This document shows positions 35,981 through 45,568 of a stretch of DNA of 64,000 nt, piece by piece. Numbering within the stretch: the stretch's first letter is position 1; the number at the start of each line of letters is the position of its first letter. The stretch is from Seonamhaeicola aphaedonensis. GTDB taxonomy: Bacteria > Bacteroidota > Bacteroidia > Flavobacteriales > Flavobacteriaceae. Under the pieces are notes generated by a model. The model ran no database searches and was not told the origin of the DNA. It saw only the letters and a list, made by a program, of their open reading frames with translations. Where the stretch lies: positions 62,001 to 126,000 of the forward strand of contig NZ_QRDX01000006.1 in assembly GCF_003386195.1 (NCBI RefSeq), in the 5' to 3' direction. The position numbers and the translations under genes were made by a program.

Positions 35981-37765
35981 CTATTTAGAAATCAGTTGAT
36001 TGGTGTTTAAATTTATTATAAAATTATCAGATGGTGCTCCGTTTAAAAACTTTTTAAAAATTAAACAGAATTGTAAGAAGTCGTTTTCGATTTCTGATGG
36101 TGCACTAATCGATTTAAAATGAATTAAGTAGGCTTCAATAATTTTCTTATAGATTTCTACCCTTTTTTCTCCTATATCTTGAAATGCCAATGTATCTGCA
36201 GAGCGCAAACGATACAAATCGAATAACATCTCAAAACCTGTCCAGTCCTCAAATCCTTCCATAGTGTTTTCGTTAATTGAAACAAATTCTGCTACACTAT
36301 TCTTGGTTAAACTCAGTAAAAACGTGGTAAACGGAATGTCCCAATCCTTTTCCAAAAACCTATTATTAATTAGACCTTTCAAATGACTTTGCGTTAAATC
36401 TTTGTAGGTTTTCGCATTTAAAATTGTTGAATCCCATAACACATTCTCCATTTTACTTTTCATAAAGGCATACTCTTGTTTGTATAGCGGAAAGAATTCT
36501 TTAAATCTGTGCACATTGTCTATAACGACGGTCTCAATCTCAACCTCATCTGCGGAGACCGTTGCAATTTTATAGGCAGGAATATACGCCGCCAATGATG
36601 GTATTTGCACATTTACTAAACTACCTGATTCAAAAGTTGTAACACCTGTATCATTAATATGCATGTGTCCACCAAAATGTACTTTCACTCCCGCTTCAAT
36701 AAATGCTTTGGCTACGGCATCTTCTGGTACACGATGCAATTGCATTTTATCATCTCCCAGTAACATCCTTATGTTTTCAGAAGCACCATCGTTAAATTCT
36801 ACGGTTGGAAAATGGCTAAACACTATTAATTTTTTATTCAGCTTTTTTGCACGCTGTGTCACACTTTTTATCCATGCCATTAGATGTGCCTTATGTGATA
36901 ATATATTATTATAGCCAACACTTGCACTGCTGTAACTATTGGCGTCTTTGGGCACATACACATTAGCATCAATGGCTAAAAACCATAGCCCTTCTGTTGG
37001 TTCCACTAAATAACTTACATCAGGAATTTGGCTTCCAAAAGGTGGGATTTTATAATTTCTATTAGATAATTCAGCTTGTTTAAGAGCTTTATCAAATTGA
37101 TAATTCTCGTAATTATAATCTATAAACGGTGTCTCCCAATACACATCATTTTGCTTTGGATAGAAACCGAAATCTTTTAATTCATTTAAGATGTCTTCGT
37201 AGCCTAATTTTGCAATATCTTTTGTGAAAACAGGTTCTAATGCGTTGGAATCTTTTGCTCTGTATATCTCTTTCGAACTAAATATAGGTTGTTGTTTTCC
37301 GCCCTCGCCTATAAAATCATACTTCCCCGCTTCTTGGTAAAATGGGCGCACGGGGTCGTGATTACCAGTAGTTAAAATAAACTTGATATTATGTTTTTCT
37401 GAATACTTTTTTAGTATATGTTTTAAGCCTTTAATATTAAACATTTGCCCATCATCACTAAAATCTCCCGGCAATACCACGTATTTAATATTTTTGGATA
37501 CTATATCGTCTAAAGCCGACAAAAAAGCGAAGTAGTTTTCATTAAACAACCGTGTAGATTGTAACTGAGACTGCATCGTTCGGGCTAGTGTATAGGTATT
37601 CGTTTCAGGGTTTAAAACACCCTTGTAATCACTATCAGAAAAACTACCATAGATATCTTGAAAATGCACATCGGCCATAAAGGCTATTTTATAGCTTGTA
37701 TCATCCCTTTCTTTTTTACAAGAAAGACATACCAATAGTATTAATATGACGATACTTCTGTACAA
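35981..37765 (-). CDS. Calcineurin-like metallophosphoesterase lipoprotein
   Basis: A 594-residue exported lipoprotein (signal ending LVCLSC, cysteine 16). The five metal motifs of the calcineurin-like fold are present: MADVHF (Asp32, His34), PGDFSDDG (Asp101), TGNHD (Asn135-His136), FSHFP and GGHMHIN. It could remove phosphate monoesters or split phosphodiesters in the periplasm. Its neighbours are GH115 and the PI-PLC gene, so a plausible job is to strip phosphate from inositol phosphate or phosphomannose. TTG start at 37765; I saw no ATG consistent with the signal peptide. Confidence 0.85.
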   Translation of the reverse strand: MYRSIVILILLVCLSCKKERDDTSYKIAFMADVHFQDIYGSFSDSDYKGVLNPETNTYTLARTMQSQLQSTRLFNENYFAFLSALDDIVSKNIKYVVLPGDFSDDGQMFNIKGLKHILKKYSEKHNIKFILTTGNHDPVRPFYQEAGKYDFIGEGGKQQPIFSSKEIYRAKDSNALEPVFTKDIAKLGYEDILNELKDFGFYPKQNDVYWETPFIDYNYENYQFDKALKQAELSNRNYKIPPFGSQIPDVSYLVEPTEGLWFLAIDANVYVPKDANSYSSASVGYNNILSHKAHLMAWIKSVTQRAKKLNKKLIVFSHFPTVEFNDGASENIRMLLGDDKMQLHRVPEDAVAKAFIEAGVKVHFGGHMHINDTGVTTFESGSLVNVQIPSLAAYIPAYKIATVSADEVEIETVVIDNVHRFKEFFPLYKQEYAFMKSKMENVLWDSTILNAKTYKDLTQSHLKGLINNRFLEKDWDIPFTTFLLSLTKNSVAEFVSINENTMEGFEDWTGFEMLFDLYRLRSADTLAFQDIGEKRVEIYKKIIEAYLIHFKSISAPSEIENDFLQFCLIFKKFLNGAPSDNFIINLNTNQLISK

Positions 37766-37772
37766 TATTTTG

Positions 37773-40724
37773 CTATTTTAGTTTAGTTTCTGATGGAAAG
37801 GCATACGATGTTTTCCAACCGCCTAAATTAATTAAAATTTGGTCCAACATCACTCCAGGGTCTACCATCCAAATCTTCAGTTTATGCTTTCCAGCTTTGT
37901 TTACAATTTGCTTAACGGATTGTACCGATGCATTTTTTAATACATTTTCCTTCCAAGTTTCACTTCGTCCAAAGGTTTGAAAATCAACTATTACAGGTTC
38001 TGCATCATCTATAGCTACTGCACAACGTACACCCGTGTTATTATTAAAAGCATGTGTTGGTACAGCCTGTAAAAACAAATCTACCTCCCCAAAATTAAAG
38101 GTATAAAAATCATATTCTAAAATAGGACTATTTTGCTTTAGGCCTTCAATAGTGGTTTCAGAAGTTGCGCTTCGCGGAAGTGCCACACTTACATTTCCTG
38201 TATAGCCTAAACCTGTAAAGGTTGTCCATTTGGCTTCCTTTCCGTCTGTTTTTCTAGTATAATTTTCAGCATTTATTGAGACAAAACCTTTGTCTTCAAC
38301 AAAACCTTTATAATTTTCTAAATCTTTAAACTTTGGATTGAAGACCGAAACACCTAGCGTTGTAGTTTTGTTTTTGGTTGCTACATCTATAGCCGAATTC
38401 ACTTTGTAACTTGGCGGTATTAGCTGGTAATCGTGTCCTAACGGAGCTTCCTTTTTATTTTCCCCCTGCGGTACTTTATCCCAATCTATGGTAACCCAAA
38501 TACGCTCTTCTAATTGGTCTTTATCTAATTTTCCCGAGGTTTTAGAAAGTATAATCCAATCGGCTTTTGGTTGTAATTCCCACTCCAATTCGCCCTGTCC
38601 TTTTAAGAACACATCCATGTAATATGTATTCTCAGTGTAAGCATTAAACACAGGAAAAACATCGGCATAAGAATTTATAATCTCATCATTTACCTCCATT
38701 TGATAGCTCTCGATGGCTATCCCCAAGGTATTTGATTTTTCGGTTAAGGGGATGGACGCTGTTGGTTCTGAAAACACGGGCAAATGCCTAGGCGACATGC
38801 TCATGATATGTTTCCATTTTCCATTTTGAAGGGTGTTATTAAAATAATCGGTGTCTTTTTGAATGGTTTTGTATGCCTCTAAAGATTTCGTTGCAAAATC
38901 CTTAGCGCTCTCTCGCCCTTGTGATGCCACAAAAGCATTTTTATAAGTGTACAACCATTTAAAATTTAGGTTTGAGGCACCCGAAATTGGATAATAAACG
39001 AGTTGATAAAAGGCATCTGCCCTATGGCTGGGGATATTTTTTTGAATAGCCTTCACACGAGTAATTAAATCTTGATGCGCTTTGATTCGCTTACTAACCT
39101 CATCGCCATAATGATATTGCGTCAACTCGGTGTTAGCCGCTTTGGTTACAGGCTCCACACTACTCCAGGCCATAAATTCTGGTCGTCTTTGAAACGCCAA
39201 TAGATTGTATTGGTACATCAAATTGGTAATGGCAGTTGCATTATTTTTTCCAAATTCTCTGGTACTCCAGTATATATGATGTGCTCTTACGTCATCATCA
39301 TTTTTAAAGCCATCAATATCCCAAGCCATGTCCAAAAACAGCTCGATATTATATTCGTGCGGTTTGATGTCTCCACAATTTAAAATCCAAATATTTTGCG
39401 ACCCAAACTCGTATGCTTTAGTCATTTCTTCCCACATTAAAACTGGGTTTGTAGAATTCAACCATAAATAATCGTGTGGCCTACCCCAGTAGGAGGTGTG
39501 ATAATAGACACCCGCTCCACCGCTTCTTTTTTGCTCTTCAGCATTACTTAATTGGCGAATATATCCGTAGTTGTCGTCGGTCCAAACCAAACTTACATCT
39601 TCAGGTAAATCCAATCCACTTTGGTAGTAATGCAAGACCTCTTTATAGGGCACAAAAGCCTGTGGTTTTGTAACACCTTTTTTAGAATTAGCTTTTAAAA
39701 TCTCGCGTTGGTCGGTTATAACCCGTTCTAAAAGTTTTACTTGCGAATCGGTATCATCTTCTCCAACAATCATGGGAGAATCATGTTCTCCACGCATACC
39801 AACTGTGTAAATACCTTCAAAATTTGCAGTTTCTTTAGCTCTTTTTTTGAATAAAGATTTTATCGATTCTGAATTGGTATCGTATCGATAATCACCCATA
39901 GTATCATGATTCCATTCTGCATTAATGTTACACAACATAGGTTCTGCATGCGATGTCCCTATAACAATAGCGTAATTATCGGCTACTATTTTATTTTGTG
40001 GATAGTGGTAAAATGCCTTGGTACATTTGTGCATTGCCGGCCAAATAGTATTAGCTCGTAGGCGCAACAATAGTTCAAATACTTTGGCATAGGTTTTTGG
40101 CCCAATATCTCCCGTTTCTGGTTCGTAATTGAGTGCCGACCACCGTTGCAAGCCCCAATCTTCGTCATTTAAAAATAGACCTCGATATTTTACTGATGGC
40201 GTTCCATAGGTTTTATTTTCAATATGAAGCACAATACTTTCTTGCTTTTCTGGAGTAACATCTGCCCACCATTCCCATGGGGAAACGCCAATCCTTCTGG
40301 AAATTTCTAAAAGTCCGTAAGCCGTTCCTCGTCGGTCTGAACCAATAATGACTAATGCTTTTTTTATGCCTTTTGAAGGATTTTCAATAACCTGAATCGT
40401 GTAGGTTTCCCATTTCCCTTCAATTTGAGAGCCATCAATAGCGTGTTTTCTAATGAGCTGATTAATAACTTTACTGTTCCCTAATGTTCCAGCTATAATT
40501 TGATAAGGGGCTTGCTTTTGATGTTTCACAACCGTTTTCCCCGAAACTTTTTTGATATCGCTCGCCAAAATATTTGAAGCAATACTCACGACTTTGTCAT
40601 CCCTTTTATCTATGATGATAGAGGCTACTTCTCCATTTTGAACTATTGGAAATTGAATACCATTTTGCCCCCAAATTGAAAAACAAATAGTTAAGAATAT
40701 GAATTTTATAAAGCGTTTATTCAT
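37773..40724 (-). CDS. GH115 alpha-glucuronidase
   Basis: An enzyme of about 983 residues with a cleavable signal peptide (MNKRFIKFIFLTICFSIWGQ). The N-terminal domain ends around GTAYGLLEISRRIGVSPWEWWADV (about 145-168), the catalytic barrel has KYRGLFLNDEDWGLQRW and LRANTIWPAMHKCTKAF (about 180-240), WTDDNYGYIRQLS and WILNCGDIKPHEY, all typical of GH115. GH115 removes alpha-1,2-linked (4-O-methyl)glucuronic acid, known mostly from xylan. I use ATG 40724; it overlaps the PI-PLC stop by eight bases. No xylanase is in the window, so the glucuronate must come from another glycan. Confidence 0.9.
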   Translation of the reverse strand: MNKRFIKFIFLTICFSIWGQNGIQFPIVQNGEVASIIIDKRDDKVVSIASNILASDIKKVSGKTVVKHQKQAPYQIIAGTLGNSKVINQLIRKHAIDGSQIEGKWETYTIQVIENPSKGIKKALVIIGSDRRGTAYGLLEISRRIGVSPWEWWADVTPEKQESIVLHIENKTYGTPSVKYRGLFLNDEDWGLQRWSALNYEPETGDIGPKTYAKVFELLLRLRANTIWPAMHKCTKAFYHYPQNKIVADNYAIVIGTSHAEPMLCNINAEWNHDTMGDYRYDTNSESIKSLFKKRAKETANFEGIYTVGMRGEHDSPMIVGEDDTDSQVKLLERVITDQREILKANSKKGVTKPQAFVPYKEVLHYYQSGLDLPEDVSLVWTDDNYGYIRQLSNAEEQKRSGGAGVYYHTSYWGRPHDYLWLNSTNPVLMWEEMTKAYEFGSQNIWILNCGDIKPHEYNIELFLDMAWDIDGFKNDDDVRAHHIYWSTREFGKNNATAITNLMYQYNLLAFQRRPEFMAWSSVEPVTKAANTELTQYHYGDEVSKRIKAHQDLITRVKAIQKNIPSHRADAFYQLVYYPISGASNLNFKWLYTYKNAFVASQGRESAKDFATKSLEAYKTIQKDTDYFNNTLQNGKWKHIMSMSPRHLPVFSEPTASIPLTEKSNTLGIAIESYQMEVNDEIINSYADVFPVFNAYTENTYYMDVFLKGQGELEWELQPKADWIILSKTSGKLDKDQLEERIWVTIDWDKVPQGENKKEAPLGHDYQLIPPSYKVNSAIDVATKNKTTTLGVSVFNPKFKDLENYKGFVEDKGFVSINAENYTRKTDGKEAKWTTFTGLGYTGNVSVALPRSATSETTIEGLKQNSPILEYDFYTFNFGEVDLFLQAVPTHAFNNNTGVRCAVAIDDAEPVIVDFQTFGRSETWKENVLKNASVQSVKQIVNKAGKHKLKIWMVDPGVMLDQILINLGGWKTSYAFPSETKLK

Positions 40725-41781
40725 TTTTGATGTTTTTAATACGTTCGTAAGTACCGTCTTCAAATTTTACTTCAAAAGTAGATTTGAATAACCTTGAAGG
40801 CTGATAATAATCTGTTGAAATCACTTGCGCCCCCGAAGCCTTTGCTTTTTCAAATTTGGTATAATCGTTCGTTCGGGCTTCTTTTGTTCCAGCATCGGCG
40901 CGAGTGCGTACCATATAACCTTGTGCTACCAAGTGCTTGATATATTCAAAATCAGTAATGGGGTTGTTCACTATTCTAAATGCGGATTCTGGGTTTCCTT
41001 CTTTACTATTCACAAAAAACACGCGGTTTTTCAGCGTATTATCGCCATTCATATACAGGCTGTTTTTATGAGCTTTTTCATCTAAAACAAACAGGAATTT
41101 CCCTTTACAATCTTCTAATTTTGGCCAACCTTGTTTTAAAACGGCTTCTTCTAAAGTGCCATGGTTTCCCCTTACATCATCGGGTCGTATTAAATCCTCT
41201 TTTGCAAATACTGAAAATATTTCAGCATCTAATTCTTGATACGCTTTCTCTGAAAAGGGAATTGGCTTGGTTAAGTCTGGTATTACCTTGTCTTTCGTAT
41301 TCATTAAAATTATGATGGGCAGGTGTGCAGGATTGTTATCCGACCATTTTTTCATCGCTTTTAATGCCTCTTTAAATAATAAATGATGACTTCTAAAATC
41401 GATATCTTGGATATGAAATAGTTTAAACCCTGGTTGTTTTAATTGCTCTGCTTCGTCATAAGGCATTGGTGTTTCTCCCGATTGTTTGACAATATCTAAG
41501 CCTTTTGGATTTGAAAAATGACCGCCTTTGGGGTCGTAAAACACATCTAGCTCTAAATTTCGCAAGCCAAGATTTAACTGTGCTACTATAGAAATATGTT
41601 CATATTCCAATGACTTCGCTTTACTGGAATCTTTTAAAGCGATGTAGTTTAAAAGTGGTTGTTCAATTGCAATTTTATAGGAATTGTGACTCCCAATTAC
41701 CTGAATATCATTTAGCTTTATGGGTTGCTCTTTTGAACATCCAAGACTTAGAAGCACAACAAGTAGAACAAGTTGCTTCAT
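40717..41781 (-). CDS. PI-PLC-C1-like phosphatidylinositol phospholipase C, lipoprotein
   Basis: A 354-residue lipoprotein (LLSLGC, cysteine 15) matching the calcium-dependent PI-PLC-C1 family (Streptomyces PI-PLC1 type). Catalytic histidines are in VIGSHNSY (His32) and LFHIQDIDF (His123), calcium ligands are probably Glu77/Asp79 in LELDVFY, and VRTRADAGT plus GAQVISTDYY close the barrel. The family cleaves phosphatidylinositol between glycerol and phosphate. Between an exo-mannosidase and an alpha-glucuronidase, the likely target is an inositol phospholipid anchor on a glycan (GPI or inositol phosphoceramide). It is translationally overlapped with GH115. Confidence 0.9.
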   Translation of the reverse strand: MKQLVLLVVLLSLGCSKEQPIKLNDIQVIGSHNSYKIAIEQPLLNYIALKDSSKAKSLEYEHISIVAQLNLGLRNLELDVFYDPKGGHFSNPKGLDIVKQSGETPMPYDEAEQLKQPGFKLFHIQDIDFRSHHLLFKEALKAMKKWSDNNPAHLPIIILMNTKDKVIPDLTKPIPFSEKAYQELDAEIFSVFAKEDLIRPDDVRGNHGTLEEAVLKQGWPKLEDCKGKFLFVLDEKAHKNSLYMNGDNTLKNRVFFVNSKEGNPESAFRIVNNPITDFEYIKHLVAQGYMVRTRADAGTKEARTNDYTKFEKAKASGAQVISTDYYQPSRLFKSTFEVKFEDGTYERIKNIKNE

Positions 41782-41783
41782 AT

Positions 41784-43223
41784 TTAAATGGATTTTAAAA
41801 GTTCTGGCTTTTCATTGTATAATTTTAAAATTAACTCGCCAAAAAGGGTGTTTACCCATGCAAACCACGAACGCGAAAATTTGGATGCATCATCTTTATG
41901 AAAGGTTTCATGCATAAACCCCTTCCCATCATGTGTGTTCATGAGTTGTTTTACACACCACACAATTTCAGAATCGCTATCGCTAGTCATGGCCCGTAAA
42001 ATAATCCCCATAGGCCAAATGGTGTCTAAACCAGCGTGCGGACCTCCTTGTCCTTCACCTGCTTTTCCTTTAAAATAATAAGGGTTGTCGTCACTTAACA
42101 GATAAGTTCTTGTATTTTTATACGCCTCTAAATCGTAATACTGCTCGCTCATTAAATACTTCATGGCGATTAAAGATGGAATGTTTGGATCGTCTATAAA
42201 TGCCTGGTTACCAAAACCATCTACCTCATAGGCATAGACCTTACCATAATTTAGGTGTTCGGAAATGGCATATTTGTTTACAGCGCTTAACACTTCATCT
42301 GAAAAGGATTGACAGGCTTCTGAAAATGCTTTGTCTCCAAAAACATCATTATAAATCTCGCTCAACTGGGCTAAAGACTCCACCGCAAATAAATTGGAGG
42401 GAATTAAAAACGGGTACATCGTGCCATCATCTGAAGGTCTAAACGCAGAACAAATAAGTCCGACAGGTTTTATCGGCCTGCCCTTTCCGCTAAAAGGCGT
42501 AATGATATTTTTATTTCGTCGTACACGCTCAAAATAATAGGGTGTTTCTCCATTTTTGCGTTGCTCAGTTCTTAGCGTCTTTACCGCGAGTCGCATGGCT
42601 TTATCCCAATCGGCATCTAAAACAGAGGCGTCTCCAGTTTCCTTATAGTATCCATAAGATAAACGAATGGCGTAGCATAACGAATCTATTTCCCATTTAC
42701 GCTCATGCACTCCCGGTATTGGGGTTGGGCGGTCGTCCTTCCATTTGGTTTCTCTGGTCAGGTCTTTATAAAACGCATTGGCATAAGGGTCTAACAAAAT
42801 GCATTTGGTTTGCCTGTTGATTAAACCTTTAAAAAGGTTTTTTAGTGCTTCATCATGATTTACCAAAGGTAAATACGGCCATACTTGAGCAGTAGAATCC
42901 CTGAGCCACATGGCATCAATATCACCAGTAATAACAAAAGTATCTGGTTTGTTATTTATGACTTCAAAATCTACCGTGGTATCTAAAGTGTTTGGAAAAC
43001 AGTTTTCAAAAAGCCACGACAATTCTGGGTTTTTTATGACCCTTTTTACCGTTTTAATGGTATTTTCAACGGCTTGACTTATAAAGGTTCTATCTGTTAA
43101 TGGTGGTCTGTTAGATGTATAGGATGGTGTACTTGAGGCCATCGTAAATGCAGAACAACTTAGGGTCGCAACTCCCGTTGTACCTATAATCGTTTGCTTT
43201 ATAAATTTTCGTCGTGTGGTCAT
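41784..43223 (-). CDS. GH125 exo-alpha-1,6-mannosidase
   Basis: A 479-residue alpha/alpha-toroid of family GH125. Conserved blocks are DIDAMWLRDSTAQVWPYL (about 99-116, with the likely catalytic acid Asp), VHERKWEIDSLCYAIRLSYGY (about 170-190), and MHETFHKDDASKFSRSWFAW near 445, which supplies the likely base. The N-terminus TTRRKFIKQTIIG followed by LSC looks like a Tat lipoprotein signal. GH125 enzymes remove terminal alpha-1,6-mannose and usually work with GH92, which flank it here. It ends two bases from the PI-PLC start. Confidence 0.95.
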   Translation of the reverse strand: MTTRRKFIKQTIIGTTGVATLSCSAFTMASSTPSYTSNRPPLTDRTFISQAVENTIKTVKRVIKNPELSWLFENCFPNTLDTTVDFEVINNKPDTFVITGDIDAMWLRDSTAQVWPYLPLVNHDEALKNLFKGLINRQTKCILLDPYANAFYKDLTRETKWKDDRPTPIPGVHERKWEIDSLCYAIRLSYGYYKETGDASVLDADWDKAMRLAVKTLRTEQRKNGETPYYFERVRRNKNIITPFSGKGRPIKPVGLICSAFRPSDDGTMYPFLIPSNLFAVESLAQLSEIYNDVFGDKAFSEACQSFSDEVLSAVNKYAISEHLNYGKVYAYEVDGFGNQAFIDDPNIPSLIAMKYLMSEQYYDLEAYKNTRTYLLSDDNPYYFKGKAGEGQGGPHAGLDTIWPMGIILRAMTSDSDSEIVWCVKQLMNTHDGKGFMHETFHKDDASKFSRSWFAWVNTLFGELILKLYNEKPELLKSI

Positions 43224-43266
43224 AACAATGATATTTACCTAAACCTTTCTCAATCTGCATGACAGA

Positions 43267-45564
43267 CTACCTTGTTCCAGTCATTTCAAGTTTTAGCACC
43301 CCGCCGTTGGTTAAGGATTTATGAGACACATTAAATTTAGGCAAATCCTCGTTATTAAAAAAGGCCTCTTTTATGAAAACATTAGTACTGCTGTTGTTTG
43401 CTGATTGAATCTCCAAAGTCTTTCCTGAATAATACTCTGGGTGTAGTTGAATAGTTACTTTATCAAAAATTGGACTTCCTATTTGATACTCCGGATTTTC
43501 CTCTGTACCTCCATTGACTTGAAACAACCCTATTTTCATTAATACGGCTAAACTTCCCATGAGGCCTTGGTCTTCATCGCCATTATATCCTGTAGATGGC
43601 GCTAGACCACCAAAAACCTTGGAAGCCACTCGTCTTGACCAATAGTGGGCTAAATCTGGTCTACCTAGTTTATTGAAAATAAAGGCAGTTTGGATAGAGG
43701 GTTGATTACCATAATTTATGGGGATTTTACGATACTCTGGGTGTAATTCTGAAGCATGCGATGTGCCAGAAGTAAAGTTTAATTGTTCTGATTGTTCAAA
43801 TTGCGTATTCAATTTTTCAACAGCTTTTTCTTTACCTCCCATGAGTTCAGCAAGTCCATCGTAATCATGAGGTACAAACCAAGTAGATTGTGCGCCATTG
43901 GATTCTATAAAACCTTCTTCATAAGTATACGGGCTATAATTGGCTTGCCATTTCCCATCAACATTTTTGGCTTGCATCCATCCTTCTTCATTTAAAAGCG
44001 TTGCATAATTTTTTGAACGTTCTATGAAGTAATCATAATCTTCCATCTTATTCAGCTTCAATGCCAATTGAGCTAGTACCCAGTCTTGATAGGCATACTC
44101 TAAGGTTAAACCAGCACCATCTTGATGCCCGCCAAACTTCCCTTTAGGATTAGGATGTGGCACAAAGCCTTTTTCCATATAGAAATCCAGTCCGCCACCA
44201 ATATTGGTTTTATGCTCATAACCCGCTTTTTCCATGATACCACCTTCTACATGGTTTTTCTTCAAAGCATCATAAATGTCGTCTAGATTTTCCTTTAAAA
44301 TACCTTTTTGAATCGCGCTTACAAAAAACGGTGTGGCTGGGGCGCCTGTCATCACATAGGTGTAATTTCCACCTGATGGCCCTCTGGGAACCAAGCCTCC
44401 ATCTTTATAATATTGAAGAAAAGACATGGCAAATTCTTCATAAATATCTGGATATGCTAAGCCCCAGAGTGTATTTAATGTCCATTGGGCTCCCCAAAGC
44501 GCATCAGAATTGTAATGATTAAATTTTGGTTTTCCTGAAGCATCCAACGGTAATTGCCCAATCTTAAATTCATCTCTAGTGTTATCAGGATAGGCTCCAT
44601 TGACATCACTAATAATACGTCTGCCTTGAAGCGCATGCCATAAATCTGTATAAAAACGTTTTTGTTGTTTTTCCGTATTACCTTCAACCTTTATTCTACT
44701 TAATAATGAATTCCAATGGTCTTTGGAATCTTGAACTACTGCTTCAAAATCCCAATGAGGTAACTCTGTTTTAAGATTCAAGTTAGCATTTTCATTTGAA
44801 GTATATGAGATAGCCACCTTCATAAGTAAGGGCTTTTCCAAATCAGAAAAATTCATCAGATAATTGCCTGTTGCTTCATCTTTTTGTAATTCAGTTACTG
44901 GAGTATCGAGACTTACCCTAAAGAATACCTTAAATTCTTGAGGCCTTCTGTGGGTTGGTGTTGCCACTACTGAACCCGAAAATTCCGTATCACTAATTTG
45001 GCGTAATTCGCCTTGGGCATTATCTGATGGTCCAAGTATGGTATTCAAATTAAACAAAACCGCATTTTTGGTGTTTTCTGGAAAGGTATATTTGTGAAAA
45101 CCCACTCTTGTGGTACTGGTAAGCTCTGTTTTAATGCCATAACGTTTTAGTGCTAAGCTATGATGTCCGGGTGTTACTGTTTCATCATTATGACTAAATT
45201 TTGAATAAAAATCTTTGAAAACTGTTTTAGTATTCTCTTCAGAAAGCGTTACCGGCATAACCGACACGCCTGATATTTGCCAACCATGTATATGACTAAA
45301 ACCCTTGATAGTATCGATTTTATAACGATAACCACTGCCCCAAGCACCGTCAATTTCATTATCTGGACTTAGATTTACCATCCCAAAAGGGCGACATGCT
45401 GATGAAAAGAAAAACCATCTGGAATTCTCCGTATCCAATTGCGGATAAACCAAACTTGCGTAATCTATTGCTTTATTGGTTGTATCAAAATTTGTTTTAT
45501 CTTCATTTTTACATGAAAGCAGAATGCTCAGTACGATTATTGCTATGGTAAAATAATGTTTCAT
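43267..45564 (-). CDS. GH92 alpha-mannosidase (copy A)
   Basis: A 765-residue lipoprotein (SILLSC, cysteine 18). The GH92 pattern of an N-terminal beta-sandwich (YPQLDTENSRWFFFSSACRP) and an alpha/alpha-barrel is present. The catalytic-acid motif reads YNGDEDQGLMGS, keeping the Glu used by characterised enzymes. The sequence diverges from the more usual GH92 opening (FIGT..GH..PGA..PFGM), here ACRPFGMVNLSPD, and may favour another linkage. GH92 enzymes are calcium-dependent inverting exo-mannosidases for alpha-1,2, 1,3, 1,4 or 1,6 bonds, or mannose phosphodiesters. Confidence 0.85.
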   Translation of the reverse strand: MKHYFTIAIIVLSILLSCKNEDKTNFDTTNKAIDYASLVYPQLDTENSRWFFFSSACRPFGMVNLSPDNEIDGAWGSGYRYKIDTIKGFSHIHGWQISGVSVMPVTLSEENTKTVFKDFYSKFSHNDETVTPGHHSLALKRYGIKTELTSTTRVGFHKYTFPENTKNAVLFNLNTILGPSDNAQGELRQISDTEFSGSVVATPTHRRPQEFKVFFRVSLDTPVTELQKDEATGNYLMNFSDLEKPLLMKVAISYTSNENANLNLKTELPHWDFEAVVQDSKDHWNSLLSRIKVEGNTEKQQKRFYTDLWHALQGRRIISDVNGAYPDNTRDEFKIGQLPLDASGKPKFNHYNSDALWGAQWTLNTLWGLAYPDIYEEFAMSFLQYYKDGGLVPRGPSGGNYTYVMTGAPATPFFVSAIQKGILKENLDDIYDALKKNHVEGGIMEKAGYEHKTNIGGGLDFYMEKGFVPHPNPKGKFGGHQDGAGLTLEYAYQDWVLAQLALKLNKMEDYDYFIERSKNYATLLNEEGWMQAKNVDGKWQANYSPYTYEEGFIESNGAQSTWFVPHDYDGLAELMGGKEKAVEKLNTQFEQSEQLNFTSGTSHASELHPEYRKIPINYGNQPSIQTAFIFNKLGRPDLAHYWSRRVASKVFGGLAPSTGYNGDEDQGLMGSLAVLMKIGLFQVNGGTEENPEYQIGSPIFDKVTIQLHPEYYSGKTLEIQSANNSSTNVFIKEAFFNNEDLPKFNVSHKSLTNGGVLKLEMTGTR

Positions 45565-45568
45565 GTAT

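Noticed and set aside
37773-40724. Xylan utilisation because of GH115
   Set aside because: No GH10, GH11, GH43 or GH67 gene is in the window; GH115 is overlapped with a PI-PLC gene and surrounded by mannosidases.
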